Source: Phaeosaccion multiseriatum (lineage: Eukaryota > Ochrophyta, other classes). From it: 64,000 bases of DNA. The stretch lies in the NCBI GenBank assembly GCA_965112735.1, contig OZ218957.1, positions 2,542,001 through 2,606,000 of the forward strand. The letters are read 5' to 3'. The notes under the pieces are model-generated. The model was not told where the DNA came from. It worked only from the letters and a program-made list of their open reading frames with translations, and searched no databases. A program made the position numbers and the translations under genes. This document shows, in pieces, positions 33,096 to 44,575 of this stretch; within the stretch, counting starts at the first letter, position 1, and the number at the start of each line of letters is the position of its first letter.

Positions 33096-35832
33096 GAGGA
33101 GGAGGAGGAGGAGGAGGAGGAGGAGGAGGAGGAGGAGGAGGAGGAGGAGGAGGAGGAGGGCAGAACTGGACGCCTCCCGCGGCAGGGCGACGAGGAGGAG
33201 GGAGCCGACTGGGCAGCAAAGTGGGGGCCGCCGTCACTACTCCTAGGTCCAACTCGAACCACGGCCGAGCCTCCCCAGGAACCAAGCGAGGTCACCCCAC
33301 CCCTCCTCCCTCCTCCGGCGGAGAGAACAACAAAAACGACAACAACAGCCAGAGCAACAACAACAGCAACAACAGTAACAACAGCACCACCACCACCACC
33401 ACTAACAACAACAACAACCACAACCACAACAACAACCACAACAACAACAACCACAACAGCAGTAGCAACAACCACAACACGGGGCCGAGTGCTGGGCCCA
33501 AGCATAAGCACCGCTCCATCAAGGCCTACTTCTGGAAGGAGACCTCTGCTGCTTCTGGCGGGCCGGCCGCAGGAGGGGCGGGGCTTTCTTCGCCCAAGAG
33601 AGGAGCTGTCGCAGCAGCAAGTGGTGGTGGCGGTGGTGGAAACTCGGCGCAGGCGAACGGCGGCGGCGGTGGTGAAGGAGGGCATGGAGGGGGCGAAGGA
33701 GGAGGAGGAGGAGGAGGAGGAGGAGGAGGAGGAGGAGGAGGTCAGCTGCAGCATCATCGGCACTCTGCAGATCAGTCTACGATGGAGGACCACTTTGCAA
33801 GCCACGCCGTCGCCAACGGTGGGGCAGGGGCAGCAGCGGATGGGGGGCCGGGAGGGGTGGGAGGGGTCGGGGGACCAACTCTGAAGGGCATCAAGGCACA
33901 GCTGTTGGAAGCACAAGGGACCGTCGCCAGACTGTCAGAGGAGCTCGAGAGGGTCAAGACAGCCAAGGACGAGAACGCAGAGGCCATCCTTGAGGCCCTC
34001 AGGGTGAGTGGGGATGCTTGAGTAAAGTACTTGGTGTCAAGGAGAGTAGAGTACTTGGTGTGAGGGGATTGACGTGTATTGGGTCAGGGATGGAGATGGG
34101 GGTGGAGAAGGGTGGGGCTGCATCGCCATCCACCGTCGTTTTATATCATTTGTGTTGTTCTTGGTACAGTAAGAGAAACACTTCCCTCGTCGGTCTGATC
34201 ACACCACCCCCGAATCACCAAAGCGTTTTGCTTTTCTTTGCACCCCCCGTTTGTCTTCATTTGATGATGATGATGATGATGATAGACTGAGCTGCGCAAG
34301 AAGGGTGAGGAGCAAGCGGAGGGAGAGCGGGTGAGGCTCGATCGGCAGCAGGCCGTCACCCATCTGCTAGAGGCATTGCTCAGAGCCAAGGCACTCAGGG
34401 AGGCCAGAGAGTGCCGTGCCAGGCTAGAGAAGCAGTCATTCGAGATCGGCCAAGTTGTCCTATCGAGGGTGGGGCATCATACGCAGGAGGTGTGGGAGGA
34501 CGGGCAGCGGGCCAAGGAGCTTCAGCGCAAGTCAGGGGTTCTGTTGGCGAGGAAAGAGGCTCTTGATGGAAGGAAGAAGGCGCTGTCGAAGGCCAATCGA
34601 GGCTCTGCGGCGCAGCAAGCGGCTTTCTTTGATGGGGAGCTTGGATTGGTGCAAGAGGAGGAGACCATTAAGTATCATGCGTTGCTGCTCAAGAAGGAGG
34701 AAGCGGCATTAGCCCAGGAGAAGAGGGAGCTTGAGGAGTGCAAGGTGTGTGGTGGGTGGAGGGGACGAGACGGGACGGGAGGGGACGGGATGGGGGGGGG
34801 GGGGAGGGGAGAGGAAGGGAGAGGGGAGAGGAGAGGAGAAGAGAGGGAAGGGTCGACGAGGCGGGGAGGGGAGGGGAGGGGAGGGGAACTGCGAGAGGAG
34901 GGGAGAGGAGGGGAGAGGAGAAGATACCGGGGGCCGTTGCTATCTTCCTGCTCCTCTTGTGCCAAGTAGGCCACAGGAAGGGAGGCCGGCACACACAGCT
35001 TCGCTCTTTGCCTGCTGTCCCTCCCCCCCGCCCCGCCCTGCCGGACGGAGACCAAGCAAGGGAATGAAGAAACGAATGAGTACTTACACACACGCCAGTA
35101 CGGTTAGTTGCTCATCCCCTCCTTCCCTCCCTCCGTCCCCCGCCCCTCTCCCCTCCACATCTTCCTCTGTATGTCGGTTTGTCTCCCCCGACATGTGTGT
35201 GTGGTACCGTTCTTTGTGATGATTGCTGATGCTGCTCAGGTGGAGCACATTCGAGAGGTGCGCCGTTTCCAAAACGAAGAGCGCAGCCCTCATAGCAAGC
35301 GGCCCATGATGAACGGGCGTTACCTCCTCCTGTCGTTGCTGGGCAGGGGGGGGTTCTCTGAGGTGTGGCTGGCCTTTGACATGATTGACCTCCGGGAGGT
35401 TGCGGTCAAGGTACATCAGCTCAACAACCAGTGGCCCCAGCAAAAGAGAGACGGCTACGTTCGACACGCTACCAGAGAGGCACAGATTCACCAGACGCTG
35501 CGGCATCCTCGCGTGGTGGGGTTGCTCGATGTGTTTGAGATCAATCTCGAATCTTTTGCGACGGTGTTGGAGTATTGTCGAGGGACGGATTTGGAGGTGC
35601 ATTTGCGCAAGTACAAGTCGTTTCCCGAGAAGGAGGCCAAGCCTCTGCTGCTGCAGGTGATGTATTGTTGGACGATCGTTGATGATGATGGTGATGGAGG
35701 GAGAGACGGGGGGGAGGGTGAGGAAGGGAGGGATACGCGCACGGAGGATAAGTCGCTTGCCCGTTGCCCCCGGACCCTGGCCCTGCCTTTCACCCTTACC
35801 CTCACCCCTCACCCCACCCCCACTCTTACTCT

Positions 35833-35865
<33 letters not shown>

Positions 35866-35910
35866 CCCCACTCCCACCCTCACCCTCACCCTCACCCCCA
35901 CTCCCACTCT

Positions 35911-35955
<45 letters not shown>

Positions 35956-36002
35956 CCCACACCCTCACCCTCACCCACACCCTCACCCTCACCCTCACCC
36001 CT

Positions 36003-36050
<48 letters not shown>

Positions 36051-36089
36051 CCCCTCACCCCACACCCTCACCCTCACCCTCACCCTCAC

Positions 36090-36126
<37 letters not shown>

Positions 36127-36314
36127 ACCCTTGCCCCTGACCTTTTGTCCTGCGGCAGATGATGTGCGGCCTGCGCTACCTCAACACTCCCCAGGGGGGC
36201 GAAGGCTCTGGCAACCCGCGGCGCACGGCGGTGATCCACTACGACCTCAAGCCTGGCAACATCCTCCTCGACGAGGAGGGAAACGTCAAGATCACAGACT
36301 TTGGTCTCAGTAAG

Positions 36315-36375
<61 letters not shown>

Positions 36376-37082
36376 TGTGTGCTTGTGCATGTACACGTGC
36401 ATGTGTTCCTTTTGTAGTGTGGGCGCGCGGCTCTGCAAAGTGTGGAGGGTCTGATGACATGTGGTGACGGTTCTGCTCGCGTATTGGCCCTTGCCGCCCA
36501 CCCCACTCCACCCCACCCCACCCTCTGTCCTGACACACACCCACACCCTCCCTGACCCTCCCCCTCCCACCCCGGCCCCCACCCACTGCCATACTCCAGA
36601 TCATGGGCGACTCCACTGACACGTGCGCAACGAGCCTGGAGCTCACCTCCCAAGGCGCGGGCACCTACTGGTACCTTCCTCCCGAGTGCTTCATGACGGG
36701 AAGCTCTCCTCCGCGCATCTCGTCCAAAGTAGACGTGTGGTCGGTGGGGGTGATTTACTACCAGCTCCTCTTCGGCTGTCGGCCCTTCGGGGAGGGGCAG
36801 TCTCAGGAACACATCTTCGCGCAGCGGACCATCCTGTGCGCACAGGCGGTGGAGTTTCCCGCCAAGTCGAGCAACGTGTCCGAGGAGGCCAAGGCGTTTA
36901 TTCAGACGTGTCTCACGCACAACCAGGCAGACCGCCCAGATATGCTCAGCCTCTGCTCGCACCCTTACCTCAAGAGCACCACGGGGAAGCGGGGAAGCTC
37001 GAGTAGTAGTGGTGGTGGTGGTGGTGGTGGTGGTGGAGGAGGAGGAGGAGGAGCAGCAGGAGGAGCAGGAGGAGGGAGCTAA
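32063..37082 (+). CDS. TLK: Tousled-like protein kinase, five exons
   Basis: Exons 32063-34003, 34286-34744, 35240-35656, 36159-36314 and 36600-37082 are all phase 0, giving 1151 aa. The N-terminal 640 residues are Gly/Ser/Asn-rich and low complexity, including [14 protein letters not shown] and an Asn/His run. Exon 2 is coiled coil, ending [20 protein letters not shown] as in TLKs. The kinase domain shows GRGGFSEVW (835-843), Lys in VAVKVHQLN (857), IHYDLKPGN (965-973; HYD in place of HRD, normal for TLK), ITDFGLSK (984-991) and [15 protein letters not shown], then [18 protein letters not shown]. TLKs phosphorylate the histone chaperone ASF1 and couple chromatin assembly to S phase in animals and plants; the same role is inferred. 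The protein ends in a Gly run. Introns hold (CCCTCA)n and (GT)n. The N-terminal extension is long for the family. Confidence 0.93.
35788..36130. repeat. (CCCTCA)n array in TLK intron 3
   Basis: About 55 units of CCCTCA with CCCCCA and CCCCTA variants, ending 30 bp before the acceptor at 36158. The long C/T-rich array also serves as the pyrimidine tract. Confidence 0.93.
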
Positions 37083-37655
37083 GAGGATGGGCTATAGCCT
37101 GCTCTGTGTATTTCACCTTCTTTTTGTGCTCCCCGTGTCGCCTGCTTCGCTCCGCCTTGTTGAAAGCCCCTGTTTACCGTTTACCCTCTCTCTCGTGGCA
37201 CCCCCACCCGGGATTGTTGCGGAGCGTGTCTAGTGCCATCTATATATCCTCACCATCTAGTGCCATCTATATCTGCCACATATGCCTCCCGACTGTAAAG
37301 CGCTCAATACAAACCTGATATGTACCTGTAAGGACTACGCGTGAGCTCTTGGTTGTCTTGTTTGTTTTGGGGGCCTTATGTGGGGGAGGCTTCCCTGCCG
37401 CCTTGGCTTAGGGCGTTTTGCTTCAGACAGTTCAAATCAGTCCGCGACAGTCACGTCTATCAGTGGAACAGTGCGGCGGGCACATGGGGGCAGGACAGGG
37501 ACACGTACCAACAGGCCGCACTCTAAAACCTCCTCCTTTTTTCTTATTATTATTCTTACTTCATACTTCAGTAAAAGTTACTATATATTATATATATGAA
37601 GTATTAATCCAGAGTGGTCTTGCGCACCCAGTGAGTGAGTGGTAAGAGTGGTAAG
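37083..37655. other. Intergenic, 3' flank of TLK
   Basis: A doubled motif CCATCTATAT lies at 37232-37275. A possible poly(A) signal CAATACAAA lies near 37305. AT-rich DNA occupies 37540-37605. No gene seen. Confidence 0.4.
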
Positions 37656-38260
37656 CGTCTCTGGAGATCAAAGTAGAAGGCTTTCTTGTCGTCCTCAGTC
37701 TTACCTCCGATGTCGAAACGCTGCTCGAGACTGATGTGACGAGTGGGTCAGCTGTGTCATCCTCGGTAGCCTCTGCCAACAGTTCTTCAGCGGACAGGGT
37801 GGCCATCCCCAAGACTGAGGATGCCCTTCTCACCAGTCTCGAGCAGCGTTTCGACATCGGAGGTAAGACTGAGGGCGATAAGAAAGCCTTCTACTTTGAT
37901 CTCCAGAGACGCGTTACACTAAGGGCGTCCTCAGTCTTGGGGGTGGCCTCGAAAGCCATGCCCATGAGTGTGGCGGCGTCGAAAGAAGCGCCCATCCGTC
38001 CGAGGCGCGTCTGAAGCTGGTTCACCTGAGTAAAATACTCATTGGGGTTGGACCGCATGTCCATCTTGCAGGACAGAAGGGCCCGCATGGTTGTCGCGAG
38101 GGTGAACAGGCTGACTTGGTCATTGACATCAAGCAGAGCCTTTCATGCCTTGGCCGCATCGCCCCGGGGGAAAGTATCCGATATTATGGTGGTGGTCCGT
38201 CGAAACAAGGACGCACTGCCCTTGACGGTCTCACCAATACTCGTGCTCATGTCTGAAGCG
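37656..38260 (-). mobile_element. Copia-like gag remnant with fold-back duplication
   Basis: On the minus strand 38090-37891 codes a stretch typical of copia-family gag (UBN2-type): a Met/Leu/Cys-rich helix, then an NPNEYFTQVNQLQTRLG segment. A stop codon interrupts the frame upstream, near 38140. Arms 37656-37733 and 37833-37911 are inverted copies of each other, so one gag piece also reads on the plus strand. Nothing of protease, integrase or reverse transcriptase was seen, and no LTRs were found. It is a dead fragment. Confidence 0.65.
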
Positions 38261-38284
38261 TATTGGCATCCCGCGACAGTGCCA

Positions 38285-39361
38285 TCAGTCTTGGCAGTTG
38301 CAGGGGTGTCCATTGGCATGAACCCACTGCTTCATTTCTTCAAAGGCGGCGGCAGGGGCAATATCCCAGTCCTCATCACCAAGCTTATTTTTCAAGTACT
38401 GTGGGCATCCATAGCTTTCCCAGGGACACATGACCTCCTCCGATCGGAGCCATTTGAGGACGGAGAGGCTCTTCCCGTGATACACTGCGTGAAAAGAGAC
38501 GTATGTGTCCCACCTGCACAGGTCCCGTGCGTTTGCATGCAGCCATTGCAGCACTTCCAGATTGTCTGCTCCGGCCGCCCAGGCAGACCCATCCTTCCAC
38601 TCGCTGCTTAATCTCTGCGTCGCCTCAATCTTTGGTCTGACCTTTGGATGGTGGAGCACCCACTCGATCACAGAAATACGCCCCGACAGGACAGCGAGTT
38701 CCAAGATTCTAGAGCAGAATGGCGCGTTCACCTCGTCGGTAAGGAGCCACTCCAGCATCTCCAGCTTCCCCCGCCCAGCTGCTTCCTCACCGACCCGCCA
38801 GTCCCACGGGCACCTCTCTTTGTCGGGCAAGTCCTCCGTCCGCAGCCATTGGAGGATGCTGAGTCCGTGCCTCTCATTCCTTTCAGCAGCCCTACACACA
38901 CTCCCATCCCAGGCACAGCCCATGCTGTGAAGAGCCTTGCAGACACCCACATCTCCGAACTCTGCTGCATTTTCAAACGTCTTAATACCCAGCTCATACC
39001 CGTACTTCCTGGCCCACCTCAAGCGCTCCGCTGACTCTATCACTCTCCTGACTCGGGTCATTTTGACCGGATAGAGATGTCGGTAGTGTCTCTTCCACTC
39101 TTTGCTCACCGCCGCCACGAAGAAGTCGTCACCCCCACCAGTCCACTCCATGACTATACTCAGCAATACAGACTGAGCCAGGACCTGTGCACAAGCTTCG
39201 AAGGTCTCACCATAGCTTGCCTCGCTTCCAATAAGGGCGGCGGGATGGGGAGCAGCTGCCACGGCGGCACTGGCACCACCACCTCTATGCGAAAATCCTG
39301 AGTCGGCGGGGGGAGCTGGCTGGAGCCGCTTACCGCCCTGCTTTTGGTCCGGGCCATCCAT
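38285..39361 (-). CDS. Ankyrin-like repeat protein (VLQWLHAN type), single exon
   Basis: A 358-codon intronless frame from ATG 39361 to a stop at 38285. An in-frame ATG at 39514 would add 51 residues of low-complexity HRHIATS sequence and is less likely. The N-terminal half has a helical FFVAAVSKEWKRHYRHLYP segment like the start of an F-box or helical capping region. Degenerate ankyrin-like repeats of about 30-35 residues follow: FGDVGVCKALHSMGCAWDGS, LSILQWLRTEDLP, LEMLEWLLTDEVNAP, ISVIEWVLHHPKV, LEVLQWLHANARDLCRWD and LSVLKWLRSEEVMCPWES. The 'hLpWL...G.PWD' style is abundant in algal and oomycete genomes and in giant viruses. Binding partner unknown. It sits between a dead gag and a MITE-like element. 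Confidence 0.75.
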   Translation of the reverse strand: MDGPDQKQGGKRLQPAPPADSGFSHRGGGASAAVAAAPHPAALIGSEASYGETFEACAQVLAQSVLLSIVMEWTGGGDDFFVAAVSKEWKRHYRHLYPVKMTRVRRVIESAERLRWARKYGYELGIKTFENAAEFGDVGVCKALHSMGCAWDGSVCRAAERNERHGLSILQWLRTEDLPDKERCPWDWRVGEEAAGRGKLEMLEWLLTDEVNAPFCSRILELAVLSGRISVIEWVLHHPKVRPKIEATQRLSSEWKDGSAWAAGADNLEVLQWLHANARDLCRWDTYVSFHAVYHGKSLSVLKWLRSEEVMCPWESYGCPQYLKNKLGDEDWDIAPAAAFEEMKQWVHANGHPCNCQD

Positions 39362-39502
39362 ATTTTCTACCGTCCCACTCCGTATGGGTGCAGATGGGGC
39401 GATGTGGCGATGTGGCGACGTGGCGATGTGGCGATGTGTGGGGAAAACCATAGTGAATTTGAATTTATAATAAGGGGGACACTCAGCAGTTGGTGCTACA
39501 GC

Positions 39503-39908
39503 GGCCCCATGCACGCCTAGCGGCCTAGGCCTATTTTGGAAAATTGCCCGGCCTAGCGAGGGCCGTAGGCCCGCGGCCTAGGGCAGACGCCAACTAGGCG
39601 CAGGTCCAGGGCGGGAATATGCTCATATGCCCCTGCCTTGGCTGGCCCGGAACCCGCGCAAGTGTCGTCAGTTTTAAGCAAATGTATTGCATGGGATAAG
39701 TGAGGAGTAGACTTGGTTCGTGTTGTCTCTTTCCGCCTCGCTGGCCCTACGAGGAGTGCAGGCCTACAGGTGTGCTGCTACCCACTGGCTGGGCGGCACC
39801 ACGCACGCGCCCACGGTCACTGGGAGGCTGCCTAGAGGCGGGCTATAGGCCGCCTAGGGCTGAAAAGTGAGCGGCCTAGAGCCTAGGCCGCTAGGCGTTC
39901 ACGGGGCC
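39503..39908. mobile_element. MITE-like element with about 30-bp terminal inverted repeats
   Basis: The left end GGCCCCATGCACGCCTAGCG (39503 on) matches the reverse complement of the right end (GGCCCCGTGAACGCCTAGCG, ending at 39908). The match extends about 30 bp with few mismatches. Sub-terminal GGCCTAG motifs recur inside both ends. The 406-bp length and absence of coding capacity fit a non-autonomous DNA transposon, possibly hAT-like. I could not find a convincing target-site duplication. Confidence 0.7.
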
Positions 39909-40468
39909 GAGCAGCAGCCATGAAGCGACAAAAGAAACTTGAACAATGGAATCCCCTCTTCATTTATCCAAGTATCCTAATAAGATTTTAAAAACGTCTC
40001 GTATCGCCAACCTGCTGTGTTCCCTTTCCCCGCCTTCAACAGCTCTCACCTATTTACAAAGAACCCGTCTTGCTTATACTCGTCGCAGTATTTGGGCTCC
40101 CCCTCCTTCCTATCCCTCCCATCGCCCCCCTTACACTCACCCACGCATCGTAATAGGAGCACTCACTCGGCTCCTCCACGCCCCTCGCGCGCTGCCGTGT
40201 CAGTCAGTGCCAAGCACCCCCCTCTCTTCATCCTTTCACTCCTTCCTCGCCTCTCGCTCACCGGTGTGGACTCACTCTCCGAGCGATGAGCTTCTCCCCC
40301 ATTTTCACGCCGTCGTCTTCTCTACGCCTCGGATCCAGGCGTGGCTTGTCTGCGGTGGCGTGCTTCTCTTCCCCTCCCTCCCTGTCAGCCCTCAAGCCTT
40401 CAGCCTTAACTCTGCTCCTTCCCTCTGCCTCTGCAAAGTCTGCCGTAGCTCTCCTTCTCTCTCTTTCT
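39909..40468. other. Intergenic, 3' flank of the M41-like gene
   Basis: C/T-rich, moderately complex DNA. A 192-codon Ser/Pro-rich frame on the plus strand looks like a shadow of pyrimidine-rich sequence. No gene supported. Confidence 0.35.
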
Positions 40469-40928
40469 CTATGCCTTCAAGTCCCTCAGCCTGGCCTCCA
40501 CCTCGGCAAGCTTTTCCGCATTGACTCGCTGCCTCTCCGGCACTGACGCAGCCAGCTCCAACTCAGCAGCCTTCTCCTCGTCCTTCCCCTCTTCTTCCGC
40601 CCCGACCACAGCCTCAGTAACTGCCACGGCCTCTCCTCCGCCTTGCGCTGCTACTGCCCCACCCGCACCGCTTTCATCCTTCTCCTTGGCCTCGCCGTTC
40701 TCCTGCTGCATCAGATCCACCCCAAAGGGCAGCGACTCACCCAGTTGGGAGAGGGAAGAGGGTGGCTCCACGTCGAGCTCGACCATTCGCTCTCGAATCG
40801 CCGACAAGTCCTTCAGCCACACTCCTCCCCCGTCGTCGCCCGCCCCCAGCGAAGGCGCTTGTGCCTCTCCCCCTCCTGCTGGTCCTCCTGCTCCTCCACT
40901 GCTGCTGCTGCTGCTACCACTGCCAGTG

Positions 40929-40963
<35 letters not shown>

Positions 40964-43900
40964 AGGGTTCGGTACATCTGCCCCCAAAGCCACGTCCATC
41001 TCCAGCGCCTTGAGCTTACGCGTAAAGTCCAGCACCGCGTCGGCCGCCCTCTTCTTCTCCGTGGCCAGGTCCGTACCTCTGTCCGAGAGCATGAGCTGCT
41101 CCTCCATGAGTCGGCGCACCATGAGGGAGGGCGAGAGCTTCTTCTTCATCCCCTTCATCCCCTTGGCCCCCTTCCCTCCCCCCATCTTGCCGCTCAAATG
41201 CTCGGCCACCTGTCGTCCCTCCGAAGGAAGGGGTTGCCCCTCCAGCGCCCCTTCCAACGCAGCGATGCAGGTAGAGAGGTCTGACTCCTTCTCAAGCGCC
41301 GCCACCAGTGCATCAAAGGCAGCCTGATGCTCCTTGATGAGGAGGGTCGCCTGCACCGCCGACCACCGCGCTTGCTTGCGAATCTCCTCAAAGCCGAAGG
41401 GCGGGGCAATGGTGCTGAGGATACTGATGAGAGCAGCCTCGTCCGCCATACCACCCTCGGCTTTGCCGTAGGTGCCCGCCTCTGCGGCGATTCCCGCCAT
41501 GAGAATGATGCTGGTGCGAGGTTTGAGTTTGAGTTTTTGGCACATTGAGCGTGAGTGTGAGTACCACATGTGTGTGGTGGTGGGGGGGTGATTGCATAGA
41601 GACAATGAATAGACCGAGGGTCAGGGGGGCGGTGGGTGGGAGGGTGAAGAAGGCAGAAGAAGGGAAGGGATGGGGGCGGGTCAGAAATGGGGCGAGAGGG
41701 AGGGGGGGGTTGTTGGACTTTTCAGTGTATGGCCATGATCAACATCAGTCAGTCTCAGTCAGCGTGGGTAGAGTTCTTAGTCTCAGTTCATTGGCCTTGA
41801 CGAGAGAGAGAGAGCATCAAGCAGAGTAGATTGTGGCCTGGCTGCTCATCGACGGAGCTGTGGGGCTGTGCTGTGTTGCTCACCTGAACCTGTCGATAGT
41901 GCCCCGCTTGATGCTGCCCGTCATCATCTGCTTTGCAAACATGGGGTCGGAGAACACTGCAGAGAGAGAGGGGGAGGGAGAGAGGCGGAGGGAGGGAGGG
42001 GGAGGGAGGGAGAGAAGGAGGGAGGGGGGGGGGAGGGCGACGGGGAGGGGGGGGAGAGAGAGATAAGAGGGGGAGGGGGACACAGGAGGCGAGTAAGCCA
42101 TAGGGAGAGAGGACTAGAGGGGGGCGAAGGAGGACGAAAGAGAAGGGAAGGTCCGAAAAGGCATGAAACACCCCTGCCCCGCACGGGATGCACGTTCATC
42201 AGCTTTCCCCTCCCTGCGTGTACGTGGAAGTGCGTAACGTCCTCGCCATACCTGTCCCTCCTTGTCCGACGGCACCGTTCTTGGCCTGCTTCCAGACCCA
42301 AGGGTTGACCACGCAGCCCTGCACAGGGCAGCCCATGAGATAGGCCAGCAGGAAGTGCCCCGCCTGGAGAGAGGATGGCAGCGGATGGGGAGGAGGAGGA
42401 GGAGGAGGAGGAGGAGGAGGAGGAGGAGGAGGAGGAGGAGGAGGAGGAGGAGGAGGAGGAGACGCATCATCGGTCATCGACAGAGAGCAATACGAGAGCG
42501 CAGGACAGATCCAAGGACATAAGGCAGGACTCCTACAGAGAGGGAGAGACTAGACAGAGGGCTCGCTACGGCAGTGGGGGGGGGGGGGGGGCAGAGCCCG
42601 AGCCCTTCGGAGTCTTCAGACCTCGCACCCTGCTGCCCCTACCTGCTGGCCCCAATCCAAGGGGCACAGGCAAGAGTGGGTGACTCTCTCTTGTCTCTGT
42701 CTCTCCCTCTTCCTGACAGACTGATCCACAGACTGACTCTGTCCGTCTGACTGACAGACAGGCTGACTCCCCGTCACTCCTACTCCCTCCCACTCCCTCT
42801 GACTCCCTCCCACAGACGACCCACCTCATGCACAATAATCTTCCTCCTGTACTCCGGCATGACTTTCTGCGCGAGCGTTTCAAAGGCGGCGCCCTTGAGC
42901 AGCAACCTGTCCGCCACAAACAAGCCTGCGGTCCACGGGATCACCGTCTGCATGGGGTCGATGCCCGCCAGACTGGCACCCACAAACTCGGCTGTGGGGT
43001 TGGTTGTTGGGGTTGGGGTCGAGGTTGGGGTGGTTAGTTATGATGAGGCCACAGACAGTTGGTGGTACAGCAACAGGGTCAGAGACAACAAGAAAGGCAG
43101 GATCTGTGCTGCGGAGACGGATGAAGAGAGAGGAAGGGAGAGAGGGAGAGCGAGGGGGGAGAGAGGAGACGAGAGGGAGAGAGAGGGAAAGAGAAAGCGA
43201 CGAGGCAGGAAAACGCCTGGGAGGGGCGCTCTACCTATCCTCATCCCCGCCCGACGCTCTGCCATCATCCATCATATCCGAGGCGACGGGCCACCCCTCC
43301 CTCTCGAGGACAAGAAGAGCAGTCGAGCCCGTGCAGCCAAGGCCGCTCCCTCGCCATCCAGCAACACTTCTCTCTCTCGTTCCCTCCCCTCCCTCACTAC
43401 CATCACTACAATCACTCCCTCACTCCCTCACTCCCCCACTCACTCACTCCCTCACTCACTCACTTACCCAGACAGAGGGCCACCCCGGCATAGAGCCACA
43501 TGTTTTCCTTATTGCCCGGGGTGAGCGCGTTCATCTCCATTCCGGTGAGCTCCTCCAGCAGAGAGGGCGAAATGTCTCGGCGGTCCTCCGGTAGAAGGTC
43601 CAGCCCGATGCTGCCGTATGCGCGGAGGAAGCCGCGGTTACTGCCGTGGGGGAGGGGATGGGAGGAAGGGAGCGGCAGGTGGTCAGGCAAACAGATCAGT
43701 TCTCCTGTCCTGCCGCCCTCCGCCTTCTCACTCACTCCTCACTCACTCACCTCATCTCATCGTATATGGCGTCCAGCGTCTCCTCATCTGCCTGATTCAC
43801 CCCCGCCCCTGCGGCGTTGTTGAAGGAGTTGTCGGGTGCCATCTCCTTCGCGACCATGTCCTGCGCCACCCTCTCCAGCAGGGTCAGCCCCCGCTCCTTG

Positions 43901-44409
43901 GTGAGCCCAATCTTATCACTCACTCCCGATTGCAACATCTTTACGGCGGCGGGCACCGAGGCCATGGACTTGTCATCCATTAAGGCATTGAACTTGGCCG
44001 TGATTACCTCGTCCACTTCTGAAGAGCTGCCCCCACTCTCGTTCTCCTCTTGTGATGCTCGCAAGGATAACGTGCGGCGGCTCCTTCGAGCCAGCCGGCC
44101 GTGGCTCCACGAGTGCCGCTGCTCGCCTCCCGGCCGCACTGCAGTCGGGTCTCCTCGACTTAATCCGGCTGCGCCCCCCAATGCCGCTGCTCGACTTAAT
44201 ACACCGCCTCTTTCTGCCATATGTGTCGCCCTGGCCGGGGAGGCAATGTGCGATGGTGCCATCTGGAAGCCATTGGCGCCCACACCGAGAAGCACAAGCA
44301 GCAGTGGAAGGCGAATACTGTTGCTGCTGCCGCCGCTGCTCGCATTGCTGCTGCAATCACAAGCCCCGCGCTCCCTCCTGGCACTCCGCCTGTTTCTTGG
44401 CTCGGTCAT
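40469..44409 (-). CDS. Plastid-targeted M41-like zinc metalloprotease (VIR3-like family), six exons
   Basis: Exons in transcript order are 44409-43751, 43640-43468, 42991-42825, 42363-42252, 41956-41884 and 41510-40469, GT-AG with phases that join exactly, giving 741 aa. The start is the ATG before a basic/Ser-rich stretch and hydrophobic segment IRLPLLLVLLGVGANG (about 32-47). FQMAPSHIASPARATH follows, a signal peptide plus transit peptide with Phe at the junction. The zinc site HEAGH (332-336) is split by intron 3; HFLLAYLMGCPVQGCVV follows. The second conserved block SIILMAGIAAEAGTYGKAEG and KQARWSAVQATLLIKEHQAAF match the AAA-less M41-like chloroplast proteins (Arabidopsis VIR3 group). 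No ATPase domain is present. The C-terminal third is a Ser run and acidic coiled coil, longer than usual. Inferred role: plastid membrane protein turnover or plastid development. Confidence 0.85.
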
Positions 44410-44575
44410 CCCCCCCTCGCTTCCCCTTTCCCCTTCGATGGAACTGCCGATGCGTGTCCCTACCCCCGGTTTGTTTATATCAAAGCAAGCGACTACACAC
44501 ACAGCACGTAGCGGAGCGGTTCTTCTCTCTGAATCAGCAGGAAGCTGGTGTTGAGGGTTAGGTTTCCGACACGCG
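44410..44575. promoter_or_regulatory. Divergent promoter, M41-like / RNase H2C
   Basis: Only 166 bp separate the two start codons, so both promoters must lie here or overlap the 5' UTRs. No TATA box is visible. Confidence 0.4.

Noticed and set aside
32204-33916. 570-codon minus-strand ORF opposite TLK exon 1
   Set aside because: Antisense shadow of GC-rich, repeat-bearing coding sequence; the plus frame has the TLK kinase in continuous exons.
40469-41605. Separate C-terminal gene on the minus strand
   Set aside because: It joins in phase (acceptor before 41510) to the upstream exons and completes the M41-like family pattern (MAGIAAEAGTYGKAEGG), so it is the last exon of one gene.
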